Below are positions 1-8,270 of a stretch of 64,000 bases of DNA, piece after piece; position 1 is the first letter of the stretch; each line of letters starts with the position of its first letter. The notes under the pieces were generated by a model, which ran no database searches, was not told where the DNA came from, and saw only the letters and a program-made list of their open reading frames with translations. This DNA comes from Companilactobacillus bobalius (GTDB taxonomy: Bacteria; Bacillota; Bacilli; Lactobacillales; Lactobacillaceae): the NCBI RefSeq assembly GCF_009764355.1, contig NZ_LNUA01000031.1, positions 310,001 through 374,000 of the forward strand. The letters run 5' to 3'. Made by a program: the position numbers and the translations under genes.

Positions 1-524
1 CGCCAATAGATAACTTTGCTTTCAATATCTGGGTCGCGTAACTTTTCACCAAAGTTCTGAATGGCAAATTTAATTTCGGCTGCTAAAGGTATCATATCTT
101 TGATTTGATCTATTTGATTTGTTCCGGTTCCACAGTCATCAAGACTGAAGTCCATTCCATAATCAATGAATTCTTTAATCAAGGAAATGTATTCTTCATT
201 GCTCCAATTTTTGCTTGGTGTATCTTCGGTTAGTTCTACTACTAGTCTTAGTGGACGCAGAATTCTTTGTGCTTCAATAATAGCATCACGAACTTCTTCG
301 TCCATTAATTGATTACGATTGATATTTACTGAAACGGAACCAATCTTTAAGGATAATAATTTCGTTGTAGCAACTAAAACTTGTGCCATAAGGTGAGAAG
401 GGACGTCGGAAAAGTTTGCGGGTGGACGCCATCCTTCCGGCTTCTTTTCTTTCATTAATAATTCATAACCGATCAATGAATTATTCACCTTATCAAGCTG
501 GGGTTGAATAAAATATCTGTACAT
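1..524 (-). CDS. EAL-domain protein (c-di-GMP phosphodiesterase-like), 3' end outside window
   Basis: Start is the ATG at 524; the frame stays open for 174 codons and leaves the window at base 1, so the protein is C-terminally incomplete. It begins MYRYFIQPQ and shows EAL signatures in order: YELLMK near residue 20 (degenerate EAL, Glu kept), VNINR near 70, VELTED near 100, SLDDCGTG near 125 and EIKFA near 150. The Glu, Asn, Glu, Asp-Asp and Lys positions that bind metal and substrate in EAL enzymes all appear present, so an active c-di-GMP phosphodiesterase is plausible. No N-terminal sensor domain: the EAL domain starts at residue 1. A GGDEF gene lies 2.2 kb away, suggesting a shared c-di-GMP circuit (inference). 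Confidence 0.85.
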   Translation of the reverse strand, partial: MYRYFIQPQLDKVNNSLIGYELLMKEKKPEGWRPPANFSDVPSHLMAQVLVATTKLLSLKIGSVSVNINRNQLMDEEVRDAIIEAQRILRPLRLVVELTEDTPSKNWSNEEYISLIKEFIDYGMDFSLDDCGTGTNQIDQIKDMIPLAAEIKFAIQNFGEKLRDPDIESKVIYW

Positions 525-593
525 AATGTACTCCTTTGTTAGTCCTAATCGATTCTTGATTAATCACGTGAATAATGTACCGAACAAATAATA

Positions 594-1028
594 CTACAAG
601 CTTAGTTTCATGTCATGATGAAGGATTCCGGCTTCTTGGTACTGTTCGCCGACAACTTCGAATCCTAACTGTGTATAGAAAGCTTGGGCATGATCCTGAG
701 CTCCTAAAACAATGTAATTGAAATTATGTTTTCTAGCATAATTGAAAATATATTTTAGAAGATCAGATCCTAAATGTTGGTGACGAAATGGTTTTAATAC
801 AGCGACTCTTTGAATATGGATTCCATTGTCAGATGTAGTTTGGAATCTAGCGGTGGCTGCAGCTTGCTGATTGCTGTAAAGAACAAAATAGGTACATTTG
901 TCTTCGTCGTTATCTATTTCAATTTCAGCGGGAACGTTTTGTTCATCCACGAAAACTTTTTTACGAATATCCACACTGTCGTGATAGATATCAGAATTTA
1001 TATCATTAGAAGATTTAATTTTGTTCAT
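594..1028 (-). CDS. GNAT family N-acetyltransferase
   Basis: 144 residues, the usual length for a single GNAT domain. The fold is recognisable from the N-terminal RKKVFVDEQNVP segment (residues 22-33), the central strand IQRVAVLKPFRHQHLGSDLL that carries the acetyl-CoA pyrophosphate loop (Q/RxxGxG/A type, here RHQHLGS), and the C-terminal AFYTQLGFEVVGE signature. This pattern is the ElaA/YjcF-like type; the substrate cannot be read from sequence. A GGTGG ribosome site lies just upstream of the ATG. Divergent from the NADH oxidase gene, with about 200 bases between them. Confidence 0.85.
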   Translation of the reverse strand: MNKIKSSNDINSDIYHDSVDIRKKVFVDEQNVPAEIEIDNDEDKCTYFVLYSNQQAAATARFQTTSDNGIHIQRVAVLKPFRHQHLGSDLLKYIFNYARKHNFNYIVLGAQDHAQAFYTQLGFEVVGEQYQEAGILHHDMKLSL

Positions 1029-1232
1029 TGATTACCACCGCTTTTAAAAAAGTCAATACACTTGTTATTATATTACAAATACTCTGCCGTGCATTATCGA
1101 TATTTGAAATTTAAAAAGTCCATTTATAATATATAAAAAATTAAATAGATTGATATAATGTAACTAAGTGTTTATATAAGCTTAAGAAGCAGAGAGTTAT
1201 TTATTTGGGTACTTTAGAGGAGGAACCGACTG

Positions 1233-2576
1233 TTGAAAGTAATCGTTGTCGGATGTACACATGCTGGAACAGCTGCAGTGGAAAAAATATTAGAGAAACA
1301 TCCAGATACGGAAGTTACCGTATATGAACGTGACGATAATATTGCGTTCCTATCATGTGGGATAGCATTGTATTTAGGAAGAATCGTCAATCGACTAGAA
1401 GACATGTTTTATGCCGATCCAACTACGCTTGAAGGTTATGGCGCTAAGGTTCATATGAAACATAATGTTATTAAGATTGACTCAAAAAATAAGAAGATTG
1501 TTGTTCAAGATCTTAATACACAAGAAATTTTTGAAGATAGTTATGATAAGTTGATCATGACCACTGGTTCAGAGGTTGGTGTGCCACCAATTGGTGGTAT
1601 GGATAATCCTCGTGTTTTGTTGTGTAAAAGCTACGATCAAGCTAAGAAGATTTATGAATCAGCTTTGAACTACCCTAGTATCGCTATTGTTGGTGCAGGA
1701 TATGTCGGAGTGGAATTAGCTGAAAGTTATGCTAACACTGTTCATGAGGTAACTTTAATTCAATCAAGAGAACAAATTCTCAATAATTATGTTGACGAAC
1801 CCCTATCACAAACAATCATTGAAAAACTTAAAGAGCATGATGTTAAAGTTGCATTAGGTGAACGTGTTGCTGAAATTGAAGACGGTGATCAATTAACCAT
1901 CAATACTAAAGCTGGTCATAGTTATAAGGCCGACTTAGTAATTGTTTGTACAGGCTTTTTTGCCAATACTGACTTATTGCGTGGACAAGTACAAATGGAT
2001 GGTTATGGAGCCATTTTGGTTAACGATTATATGCAAACTTCAGATCCTGATATCTTTGCTGCCGGTGATTCTTGTGCAGTTAAGTTCAATCCAACTGGTG
2101 AAATGAAATACATTCCACTGGCTTCTAGTGCAGTACGTCAAGGTACTTTGGCAGGTTTGAATATTTTTGGAAATGTTCGCAAGTATATGGGAACACAGGC
2201 TACCACAGCAATGGCATTATTTGGTTATACATTAGCCGAAACCGGATTGACTTTGAAAAAGGCTCTGGCAAATGGATTGAATGCTGATTGCGTTACATAC
2301 CACGACAATTATCGTCCAGATTATATGCCAACGACAGAAATGCTAACAATTTATTTGATTTATGATAAAGATACGCGAAAGGTCTTAGGGGCACAATTAT
2401 TCAGTAAGCATGAAGTTGCTCAATCAGCAAATGCTTTGTCAATCTGTATTCAGAATGAGAATACAATTGATGATTTAGCCTTTGTCGATATGCTGTTCCA
2501 ACCCAATTATGATAATCCATTTAATTATCTCAATTTGGTAGCACAACAAGCAATTGCTAAAGAAGATAACAATTAG
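1233..2576 (+). CDS. nox: NADH oxidase (FAD/NAD pyridine nucleotide-disulfide reductase family)
   Basis: 447 residues, typical for H2O-forming NADH oxidase. N-terminal FAD motif VVGCTHAG at residues 5-12, redox-active single cysteine Cys42 in FLSCGIALYLG, NAD-binding motif IVGAGYVGVELAE near 150-165, second FAD motif ending FAAGDSC near 280 and a C-terminal dimerisation domain. Cys42 separates this family from disulfide reductases with a CxxxxC pair. It oxidises NADH with O2 in the cytosol, helping aerobic redox balance. The start is TTG: AGAGGAGG lies 10 bases before it and no ATG is as well placed. CoA-disulfide reductase is the nearest alternative family. Terminator follows directly. Confidence 0.92.
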   Translation: MKVIVVGCTHAGTAAVEKILEKHPDTEVTVYERDDNIAFLSCGIALYLGRIVNRLEDMFYADPTTLEGYGAKVHMKHNVIKIDSKNKKIVVQDLNTQEIFEDSYDKLIMTTGSEVGVPPIGGMDNPRVLLCKSYDQAKKIYESALNYPSIAIVGAGYVGVELAESYANTVHEVTLIQSREQILNNYVDEPLSQTIIEKLKEHDVKVALGERVAEIEDGDQLTINTKAGHSYKADLVIVCTGFFANTDLLRGQVQMDGYGAILVNDYMQTSDPDIFAAGDSCAVKFNPTGEMKYIPLASSAVRQGTLAGLNIFGNVRKYMGTQATTAMALFGYTLAETGLTLKKALANGLNADCVTYHDNYRPDYMPTTEMLTIYLIYDKDTRKVLGAQLFSKHEVAQSANALSICIQNENTIDDLAFVDMLFQPNYDNPFNYLNLVAQQAIAKEDNN

Positions 2577-2586
2577 AAAATATTAA

Positions 2587-2619
2587 GGACAAAACTTTTT
2601 TTAGTTTTGTCCTTTTTTT
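2587..2619 (+). terminator. Intrinsic terminator after nox
   Basis: Ten-base perfect stem GGACAAAACT / AGTTTTGTCC with a six-T loop, followed by seven T. Confidence 0.9.
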
Positions 2620-2720
2620 GAAAAATATATATGAATATGTATAATGTGATACTTTTAATTTAATAGACAGTTCATTCATGCTAGACTTAATGTTATAAAT
2701 GAATGTGCGAGGGGTTCCTT

Positions 2721-3929
2721 TTGGGTAATTTAATGGAGATTTTAAGAATCTGTTTTAGTGCAAATGCCTTAGTAACGGGAATAGTCACAATCGGTTTAGT
2801 TACTATTATTACTTATATATCTTTTATATTGGAACGAAAAGTCAGCACAGCATCGTCCTTCTTTAAGAAGGTGGGGATAAATATAGCTGAAATGCTGCTA
2901 TTACTTTTAATGTTGTTGTTGGTTACCATTGTTTTCAAAAGTTTGACAGGTGGTTCGCAAGTTGAGTTGGGAGGATTGCTAGCCAACGCTGAATTAACGA
3001 TTTTATTCTATGGCCTGTTTATTTTCAATAATCGCTTAATTATTTTATTGAATGTTTTTTTGCCATTTTTGTATCATCCATCGTCAGATATTTCGAGAAT
3101 TCAAGGACCATATGCATGGTTGTTTATTGTTTCTTATCTTATTTTAATAATTGTGATTGATTATTTATATAGTCATAAAGAAGTTTTAGCAATTTCTAAT
3201 TACCGATATTTATCATCACAAATGTTGTTTGGAATCTGTTGGTGGATCTTTATTTGGATTGATTATAGATTTCCATTAGTTGATATTATTGGAATGTTGA
3301 TTTTATTCGAGTTTTATATGTTTGTCGTACGGATAATTGAATTAAAAATGAGTACTTACATGCATGCGTATAACGATTTGGAGAATAAAGTTAATTACGA
3401 TGCTTTAACTGGGGTCCGTAATCGGGCAAATTTGAATAAGGTTTCTAAAGAATTCTTTGAAAAATATAGTCAAAGTTCAGTACCCTTAACAGTGATGATG
3501 TTTGATATTGACCGCTTTAAAGAATTTAATGATCATTATGGACATGAAATTGGTGATGAGGTTTTACGTCATGTTTCACATACGGTTGAACGTGAACTAC
3601 ATGTCGATGGCAGTCAGGGACAATTATTCCGTTATGGTGGCGAAGAGTTTGTGATTTTATTGAAGAATGTTGATACGAAAAGAGCTCAAGAAATTGTCAA
3701 TCGTATTAACCAAACCTTAATAGAAATGCCGCTATTTATTCAAGGAACTCAATTAGATGTAACGCTATGCTTTGGCGTAACGATGCTTCGTAAAACTGAT
3801 GAGTCCTTTGACGAAATATTTAAAAGAGTCGATGAATATCTCTATCAATCAAAGAATAATGGGCGTGATGAGATGACTATCGAGGGTAAAATTTTCCAAT
3901 ATGAAAAAGTACCAATGATCAAGATATAA
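2721..3929 (+). CDS. Membrane-bound GGDEF protein (diguanylate cyclase)
   Basis: About 402 residues. The N-terminal ~215 residues form six or so hydrophobic segments; the C-terminal ~170 residues are a GGDEF domain with DALTGVRNRAN, FDIDRFKEFNDHYGH and RYGGEEF (residues 304-310), so metal- and GTP-binding residues are intact. The allosteric RxxD I-site expected five residues before GGEEF is absent (GSQG instead), so product inhibition is not expected. The open frame extends to an ATG at 2703, but GAGGGG at 2709-2714 sits six bases before TTG 2721, which is preferred. Predicted function: c-di-GMP synthesis at the membrane, signal unknown. Confidence 0.88.
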   Translation: MGNLMEILRICFSANALVTGIVTIGLVTIITYISFILERKVSTASSFFKKVGINIAEMLLLLLMLLLVTIVFKSLTGGSQVELGGLLANAELTILFYGLFIFNNRLIILLNVFLPFLYHPSSDISRIQGPYAWLFIVSYLILIIVIDYLYSHKEVLAISNYRYLSSQMLFGICWWIFIWIDYRFPLVDIIGMLILFEFYMFVVRIIELKMSTYMHAYNDLENKVNYDALTGVRNRANLNKVSKEFFEKYSQSSVPLTVMMFDIDRFKEFNDHYGHEIGDEVLRHVSHTVERELHVDGSQGQLFRYGGEEFVILLKNVDTKRAQEIVNRINQTLIEMPLFIQGTQLDVTLCFGVTMLRKTDESFDEIFKRVDEYLYQSKNNGRDEMTIEGKIFQYEKVPMIKI

Positions 3930-3932
3930 AAA

Positions 3933-3962
3933 ACAGCCAGGCGGGGAACCTGACTGTTTTTT
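3933..3962 (+). terminator. Intrinsic terminator after the GGDEF gene
   Basis: Stem ACAGCCAGG / CCTGACTGT with one internal mismatch, followed by six T. Confidence 0.8.
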
Positions 3963-3979
3963 ATATAAGTCGATTTTTA

Positions 3980-4091
3980 GTAGGAGCAAAATTAATATGT
4001 CATTGAATGATGGGGTATTCAACTAACAGGAGATCAAATTTGGTCTGGGAGTTAAATTTTAGGCAAATCGAAGAATTGAGTGAGCTCCTAC
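3980..4091. repeat. Multi-hairpin intergenic element (family 2, copy 1)
   Basis: Closed by perfect arms GTAGGAGC / GCTCCTAC. Inside lie hairpins TTGAAT / ATTCAA and AGATCAAA / TTTGGTCT, then the segment TTAGGCAAATC followed by GTGAGCT. The same two short blocks occur in an element at 38634-38718 that is closed by different arms. There is no coding frame of note. Together with the next hairpin this fills most of the gene-free stretch between the GGDEF gene and eno. Confidence 0.5.
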
Positions 4092-4106
4092 TTCACAAAC
4101 CAACTA

Positions 4107-4186
4107 CTAGAATAAGTATTTAAGCATAGAATTAGATTTTCTACATGGGAGGCACGAGATAGGACTTTGAAAACTACTTATTCTAG
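4107..4186. repeat. Inverted repeat, long hairpin
   Basis: Perfect 12-base arms CTAGAATAAGTA and TACTTATTCTAG separated by 56 bases. There is no T-run directly after it, so it is not a classical terminator. A GGAGG in the loop could also pair with CCTCC at about 4213-4217. Function unknown. Confidence 0.5.
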
Positions 4187-4223
4187 TTGTAAACAAAGTT
4201 GCTATATGTGGTCCTCCTTTCTA

Positions 4224-4237
4224 TGTTAGCGCTTTCT
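4224..4237. promoter_or_regulatory. cre site (CcpA box), strong match
   Basis: TGTTAGCGCTTTCT; its complement AGAAAGCGCTAACA matches the catabolite responsive element TGAAAGCGCTWACA at 13 of 14 positions. It lies about 220 bases upstream of the likely eno transcription start, so repression or activation cannot be decided from position. Confidence 0.65.
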
Positions 4238-4360
4238 TTATGGTACAAATGAAGTATAGCAAGTTTTTGTGAATTTCACAATTTCTATGCTCACGATTCA
4301 AAAAATATTATTGTGCCAAGTGTTAGTGACAGTATGGATTGAATGATAAATATAATTATT

Positions 4361-4447
4361 TTTTGTTTAAACAAAAGATTTCACAAGCAAATAAATACTC
4401 ATAAAAGTGAATGAATATACTTGTTTAAATAAAAAAAGTATTATACT
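4361..4447 (+). promoter_or_regulatory. eno promoter region with palindrome
   Basis: A perfect 16-base palindrome TTTTGTTTAAACAAAA at 4361-4376 is echoed by TTGTTTAAATAAAA at 4421-4434. The second copy contains a possible -35 (TTGTTT) 15 bases before TATACT (4442-4447). The palindrome and its partial repeat look like an operator pair; the regulator is unknown. Confidence 0.45.
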
Positions 4448-4507
4448 ATGAATTTGTTCGAAGAGGCGATGACGTTCGCCGAAAAATATTACTTAATCGT
4501 AATTGAT

Positions 4508-4590
4508 GACGTCTACTCTATTTAAAATACCAATAATAATTGAGGAAAATTATTGAGGGTCTTTTAATGTGGAGTAGTCGTCTTTTTTTT
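4508..4590 (+). terminator. Attenuator-like terminator in the eno leader
   Basis: GACGTCTACTC (4508-4518) pairs with GAGTAGTCGTC (4572-4582) with one mismatch and is followed at once by eight T, ending 24 bases before the eno start codon. The 53-base loop holds a second hairpin AATAATT / AATTATT. Upstream, GGCGATGACGTTCGCC (4465-4480) forms its own small stem and shares GATGACGT with the terminator arm. The arrangement suggests transcription attenuation of eno. Confidence 0.55.
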
Positions 4591-4614
4591 ATGATTAAGA
4601 AGGGAGTATTTATT

Positions 4615-5898
4615 ATGACAAAAGTAACAATTGAGAATGTTAAGGCTAGGGAAGTATTTGACTCACGTGGTAACCCAACAGTTGAAGCAGATGTTATTCT
4701 TTCAAATGGCATTTTGGGTCGTGCTAGTGTTCCTTCAGGTAAATCAACTGGTGATAATGAAGCGGTTGAATTACGTGATGGTGGTGACAGACTAGATGGC
4801 AAGGGTGTTTTAAAGGCCGTTAACAATGTTAATACTTTGATCAATGATAAATTAAAAGGTGCTGATCCTTTCAATCAAGCTCATATCGACCAAATGATGA
4901 TTGACCTTGATGGCACTCCAAATAAAGCTAAGTTAGGTGCTAATGCTATTTTAGGTGTTTCAATTGCCACAGTTCGTGCTGCAGCTAATGCAGAAGGAAT
5001 TCCTGTTTACCGTTATCTCGGTGGTGTTGATCTAGAATTGCCACAAACATTCCACAATGTTATTAATGGTGGTGAACACGCTGATAACGGAATTGATATG
5101 CAAGAGTTCTTAATTACACCTATCAAACGTACAAGTTTCCGTGATGGATTTGAAAAGATTGTTAACGTTTATCATCAATTGAAGAAGAATCTTGAAAAAG
5201 AAGGCTATCAAACAGGCCTAGGTGATGAAGGTGGATTTGCTCCTGATCTTCCGTCAAGTGAAGCTGCCATTGATGAATTAAATCGTGCGATTAAAGATGC
5301 TGGTTACGTTCCCGGTGAAGAAATTGGTATTGCCTTTGATGCTGCTGCTTCTAGCTTTGCCCAAGATGATGGTTCATATTTGTTTGAAGGTAAGAAACGT
5401 AGTGCCGAAGAAATGGGTACATACTATGAAGGTTTGCTAGATAAGTATCCAGCAATTGTTTCAATGGAAGATCCCTTTGGTGAAAATGATTGGGAAAACT
5501 TTGCTAAATTCACACAAAAGAATGGCAAACGTGTTCAAATTGTTACTGATGATAATGTATGTACAAATCCTGCACTCTTCAGAAAAGCTATCAAGAAGGG
5601 TATGGCTAATAGTTTCTTGATTAAGTTGAATCAAATTGGTACTGTGACTGAAACAATGGAAGCTATCCGTGTTGCTAGAAAGAATGGCTATACAACAATG
5701 ATGTCACATCGTTCTGGTGAAACTGAAGATTCATTCTTGGCTGACTTTACAGTGGCAATGCATGCTGAACAATTGAAGTCAGGTGCTCCAGCACGTGGTG
5801 AACGTCTAGCTAAATACAATCAATTATTAAGAATTGAGGAAGAATTAGGCAAAGAATCTAATCTAGCTCATTTCCCAAATGATGTGGACTTTGACTAA
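4615..5898 (+). CDS. eno: Enolase, divergent paralogue type
   Basis: 427 residues from the ATG at 4615, chosen because AAGAAGGGAG lies just before it; the open frame continues upstream through the leader terminator, so earlier starts are unlikely. Catalyses 2-phosphoglycerate to phosphoenolpyruvate. Catalytic residues are visible: GDEGGF Glu, SMEDP Asp, TDDN Asp, LIKLNQIG Lys and SHRSGETED His. Several usually invariant stretches differ: the mobile loop reads PSGKSTGD rather than SGASTGE, and NGGEHAD replaces NGGAHAD. The gene is not in a gap-pgk-tpi cluster but precedes a P-type ATPase by 10 bases. It is probably a second enolase with a specialised role (inference). Confidence 0.92.
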   Translation: MTKVTIENVKAREVFDSRGNPTVEADVILSNGILGRASVPSGKSTGDNEAVELRDGGDRLDGKGVLKAVNNVNTLINDKLKGADPFNQAHIDQMMIDLDGTPNKAKLGANAILGVSIATVRAAANAEGIPVYRYLGGVDLELPQTFHNVINGGEHADNGIDMQEFLITPIKRTSFRDGFEKIVNVYHQLKKNLEKEGYQTGLGDEGGFAPDLPSSEAAIDELNRAIKDAGYVPGEEIGIAFDAAASSFAQDDGSYLFEGKKRSAEEMGTYYEGLLDKYPAIVSMEDPFGENDWENFAKFTQKNGKRVQIVTDDNVCTNPALFRKAIKKGMANSFLIKLNQIGTVTETMEAIRVARKNGYTTMMSHRSGETEDSFLADFTVAMHAEQLKSGAPARGERLAKYNQLLRIEEELGKESNLAHFPNDVDFD

Positions 5899-5908
5899 TC
5901 AATAAATC

Positions 5909-8152
5909 ATGAAAGAAAAATATGGACTTACCACACCAGAGGTTGAGAAACTCAGACAAGAATACGGATATAATGAGACGCCAAAGATTCAAAAATCATT
6001 TATCAGTTTGATTTTAAAACGTTTGGTTGGTCCAATTCCTTATGTAATCGAATTAGCTTTAGTAATTGAGTTGATTTTAGGTAACTTTATTCAAGTTGTC
6101 TTTATCTTTGCCCTATTACTATTTTCAGCAATTGATGGAGCCATTCAGGAGAATCGAGCTTCAAAATCAATTGGTGAATTGGATACAAAATTGATTGCTT
6201 ACGCAAGTGTGCTTCGTGATAGTAAATGGCAAAAATTATCGAGTCGGGAATTAGTTCCTAGTGATTTGATTCATTTGTCAGTCGGATCAGTTGTTCCAGC
6301 TGATTGTAAAGTAGTTAAGGGTGCCATTTTAGTTAATCAATCAGTTATCACTGGTGAAACGAAAGCTGTTACTAAAGTAGAAGATGATGAGTTATATTCT
6401 GGCTCAACGATTATCGAAGGTACAGCGGATGTAACAGTTGAAAAAACTGGTGTTCACAGTAGTCTAGGTAAAACAACAGAATTGGTTAGGACAAACGAAG
6501 CTCCAGGTAGATTGGAAAATTTACTTTTTACAGTTGTTAAGTATTTGGCCTATTTGGATGTTGTTTTAGCAGTCATTTTAACTATTACTGCATTGATTAG
6601 ACATACACCGTTTCTTTCATTATTACCATTCGTAGTTATTCTATTTGTAGCTACAATTCCTATCTCAATGCCATCGAGTTTTGCGGTTGCCAACTCTTTA
6701 GAAGCAGGCAGTTTGTCGAAAAAGGGTGTTTTGGTTAGCGGGCTTACTGGTATTCAGGAAGCTGGTTCGATGAATGTCTTGTTAATGGATAAGACCGGAA
6801 CAATTACCAAGAATAAACCGGTAGTCGATGAAATTATAAGTTTGAACGGGTTGGATAAAATGCAGTTATTCAAATATGCATTAGCAACCGTCAAACCCAG
6901 TAGTGTCAGTCCGCTTGATTTAGCAATCCTACAAAAAGCTAAGTCGGATGATATAGTTTCAATTGAAGTGAAACAACAAATTTCATTTGATCCTAAATTG
7001 AAAGGTGCAAAAGCCGTTCTCAACAATGGTGATGAAATATTTTTGGGATCACCTGTAAAAGGTAATTTAGAGAATCAAGTAAAATCTAAAATTGACGAAC
7101 TATCACAGCAGGGATTGCAAGTAATGGTTTTGACTATCAATCAGGAAGCCATTGGTTTGATAACTTTTAAGGATCAAATTAAACCTGACATGCCAGAAAC
7201 AATTGCTGCATTAAAGAAGCAGGGAATCACTGTTTTAATGTTAACTGGTGATACAGTACCAACAGCTCAAGCCATTGCACAAAAAGTGGGTCTAAATGAT
7301 CGAATCGGTACAGTTGATGAAGCACTATCTGCTCCTTTGTCATTTGGAGGATTTGCTGATGTTTATCCAGAAGATAAATTCAAAATTGTAAAATCCTTAC
7401 AAGATAAAGGTTACGTTGTTGGTATGACAGGTGATGGTGTCAATGATGCGCCAGCATTGAAGAAAGCTGATGTTGGGATTGCCATTGATACCGCAACTGA
7501 CATTTCTAAGTTAGCTGCAAGAATTATTCTGACAGAACCTTCTTTAAAAGGAATCATGGAATTGGTAGATGCTGGTCATCGAGTTTATCAGAGAATGATG
7601 ACCTGGTTGATCACTAAATTGGCAAGAACAGCTCAATTAGCACTTTTATTAACTATTGGTTATTTATTCACTAACTTCTTCCCAGTTTCGTTGAATATCA
7701 TCGTTTTTATCGTTATTTTTAACGATTGTGTTACTTTGACGTTGGGAACTGATCGAGTAAAAATTAATCATTTGCCAGAAGCTTGGAATTTGAAGAACCT
7801 ATCGAAAATTTCGGCTATCTATACAGTTGGCTGGTTAATATTAGGATTTGCAATGTTGTGGTATAGTGTCAAATTTACTAGTTTCACACATGCCCAAATT
7901 AGCGGAATATTATTTGTTTACTTGATTTACTCCGCAATGGGGATGATTCTTTCAACAAGAACGAGAGATCATTTTTGGTCAATTAAAACAAGTAAATCAG
8001 TGGGGACCGTTATATTTATTAATCTAGTTCTATCCAGTTTGATAAGTATTTTATGGTTGCATACAGCGGCTTTAAATGTATTGGCTGTTTTCTTGATTTG
8101 CTTTGTTATGTTCTTAGTATTGGATTTGATTAAGGTTTCTTATTACAAATAA
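5909..8152 (+). CDS. P-type cation-transporting ATPase, type III-like (possible proton pump)
   Basis: 747 residues. P-type hallmarks: TGETKAVTK actuator motif near 145, the transmembrane-4 segment VATIPISMPSS, phosphorylation site DKTGTITKN with Asp294, and the hinge TGDGVNDAPALKKADVG near 508. About ten membrane segments (two pairs before, six after the cytoplasmic domains). Small size, lack of heavy-metal CPC motifs and the MPSSFAVANSLEAGSLSKKGVLVSGLTGI-like region (broken here by family drift) fit plasma-membrane H+-ATPases or Mg2+ importers better than Ca2+ pumps. Follows eno closely with only a weak ribosome site, so probably co-transcribed. The ion is not determined. Confidence 0.85.
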   Translation: MKEKYGLTTPEVEKLRQEYGYNETPKIQKSFISLILKRLVGPIPYVIELALVIELILGNFIQVVFIFALLLFSAIDGAIQENRASKSIGELDTKLIAYASVLRDSKWQKLSSRELVPSDLIHLSVGSVVPADCKVVKGAILVNQSVITGETKAVTKVEDDELYSGSTIIEGTADVTVEKTGVHSSLGKTTELVRTNEAPGRLENLLFTVVKYLAYLDVVLAVILTITALIRHTPFLSLLPFVVILFVATIPISMPSSFAVANSLEAGSLSKKGVLVSGLTGIQEAGSMNVLLMDKTGTITKNKPVVDEIISLNGLDKMQLFKYALATVKPSSVSPLDLAILQKAKSDDIVSIEVKQQISFDPKLKGAKAVLNNGDEIFLGSPVKGNLENQVKSKIDELSQQGLQVMVLTINQEAIGLITFKDQIKPDMPETIAALKKQGITVLMLTGDTVPTAQAIAQKVGLNDRIGTVDEALSAPLSFGGFADVYPEDKFKIVKSLQDKGYVVGMTGDGVNDAPALKKADVGIAIDTATDISKLAARIILTEPSLKGIMELVDAGHRVYQRMMTWLITKLARTAQLALLLTIGYLFTNFFPVSLNIIVFIVIFNDCVTLTLGTDRVKINHLPEAWNLKNLSKISAIYTVGWLILGFAMLWYSVKFTSFTHAQISGILFVYLIYSAMGMILSTRTRDHFWSIKTSKSVGTVIFINLVLSSLISILWLHTAALNVLAVFLICFVMFLVLDLIKVSYYK

Positions 8153-8166
8153 GATTAGTAATTATA

Positions 8167-8220
8167 AAAATACCCTATTAGAATTGTCCTTGATGTATAG
8201 GATTTCTAATAGGGTATTTT
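8167..8220 (+). terminator. Strong terminator of the eno-ATPase operon
   Basis: Perfect 17-base stem beginning AAAATACCC at 8167-8183 and its complement at 8204-8220, with a 20-base loop that itself contains TCCT / AGGA. Confidence 0.9.
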
Positions 8221-8225
8221 AGAAC

Positions 8226-8252
8226 AAAAAAAACAGGGACCGAAGTCTCTGT
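8226..8252 (-). terminator. Terminator of fba
   Basis: On the minus strand ACAGAGAC, TTCG tetraloop, GTCCCTGT, then seven T. T-runs on both strands make it bidirectional. Confidence 0.85.
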
Positions 8253-8270
8253 TTTTTATTTATCAAATAA

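Noticed and set aside
4267..4281. Rex operator TTGTGAATTTCACAA upstream of eno
   Set aside because: Arms match Rex but the spacer is one base instead of four, so it is noted only as a palindrome.
4540..4614. Extended enolase N-terminus or leader peptide
   Set aside because: The upstream frame lies within the leader terminator and is in frame with eno without a stop; AAGAAGGGAG marks the ATG at 4615.
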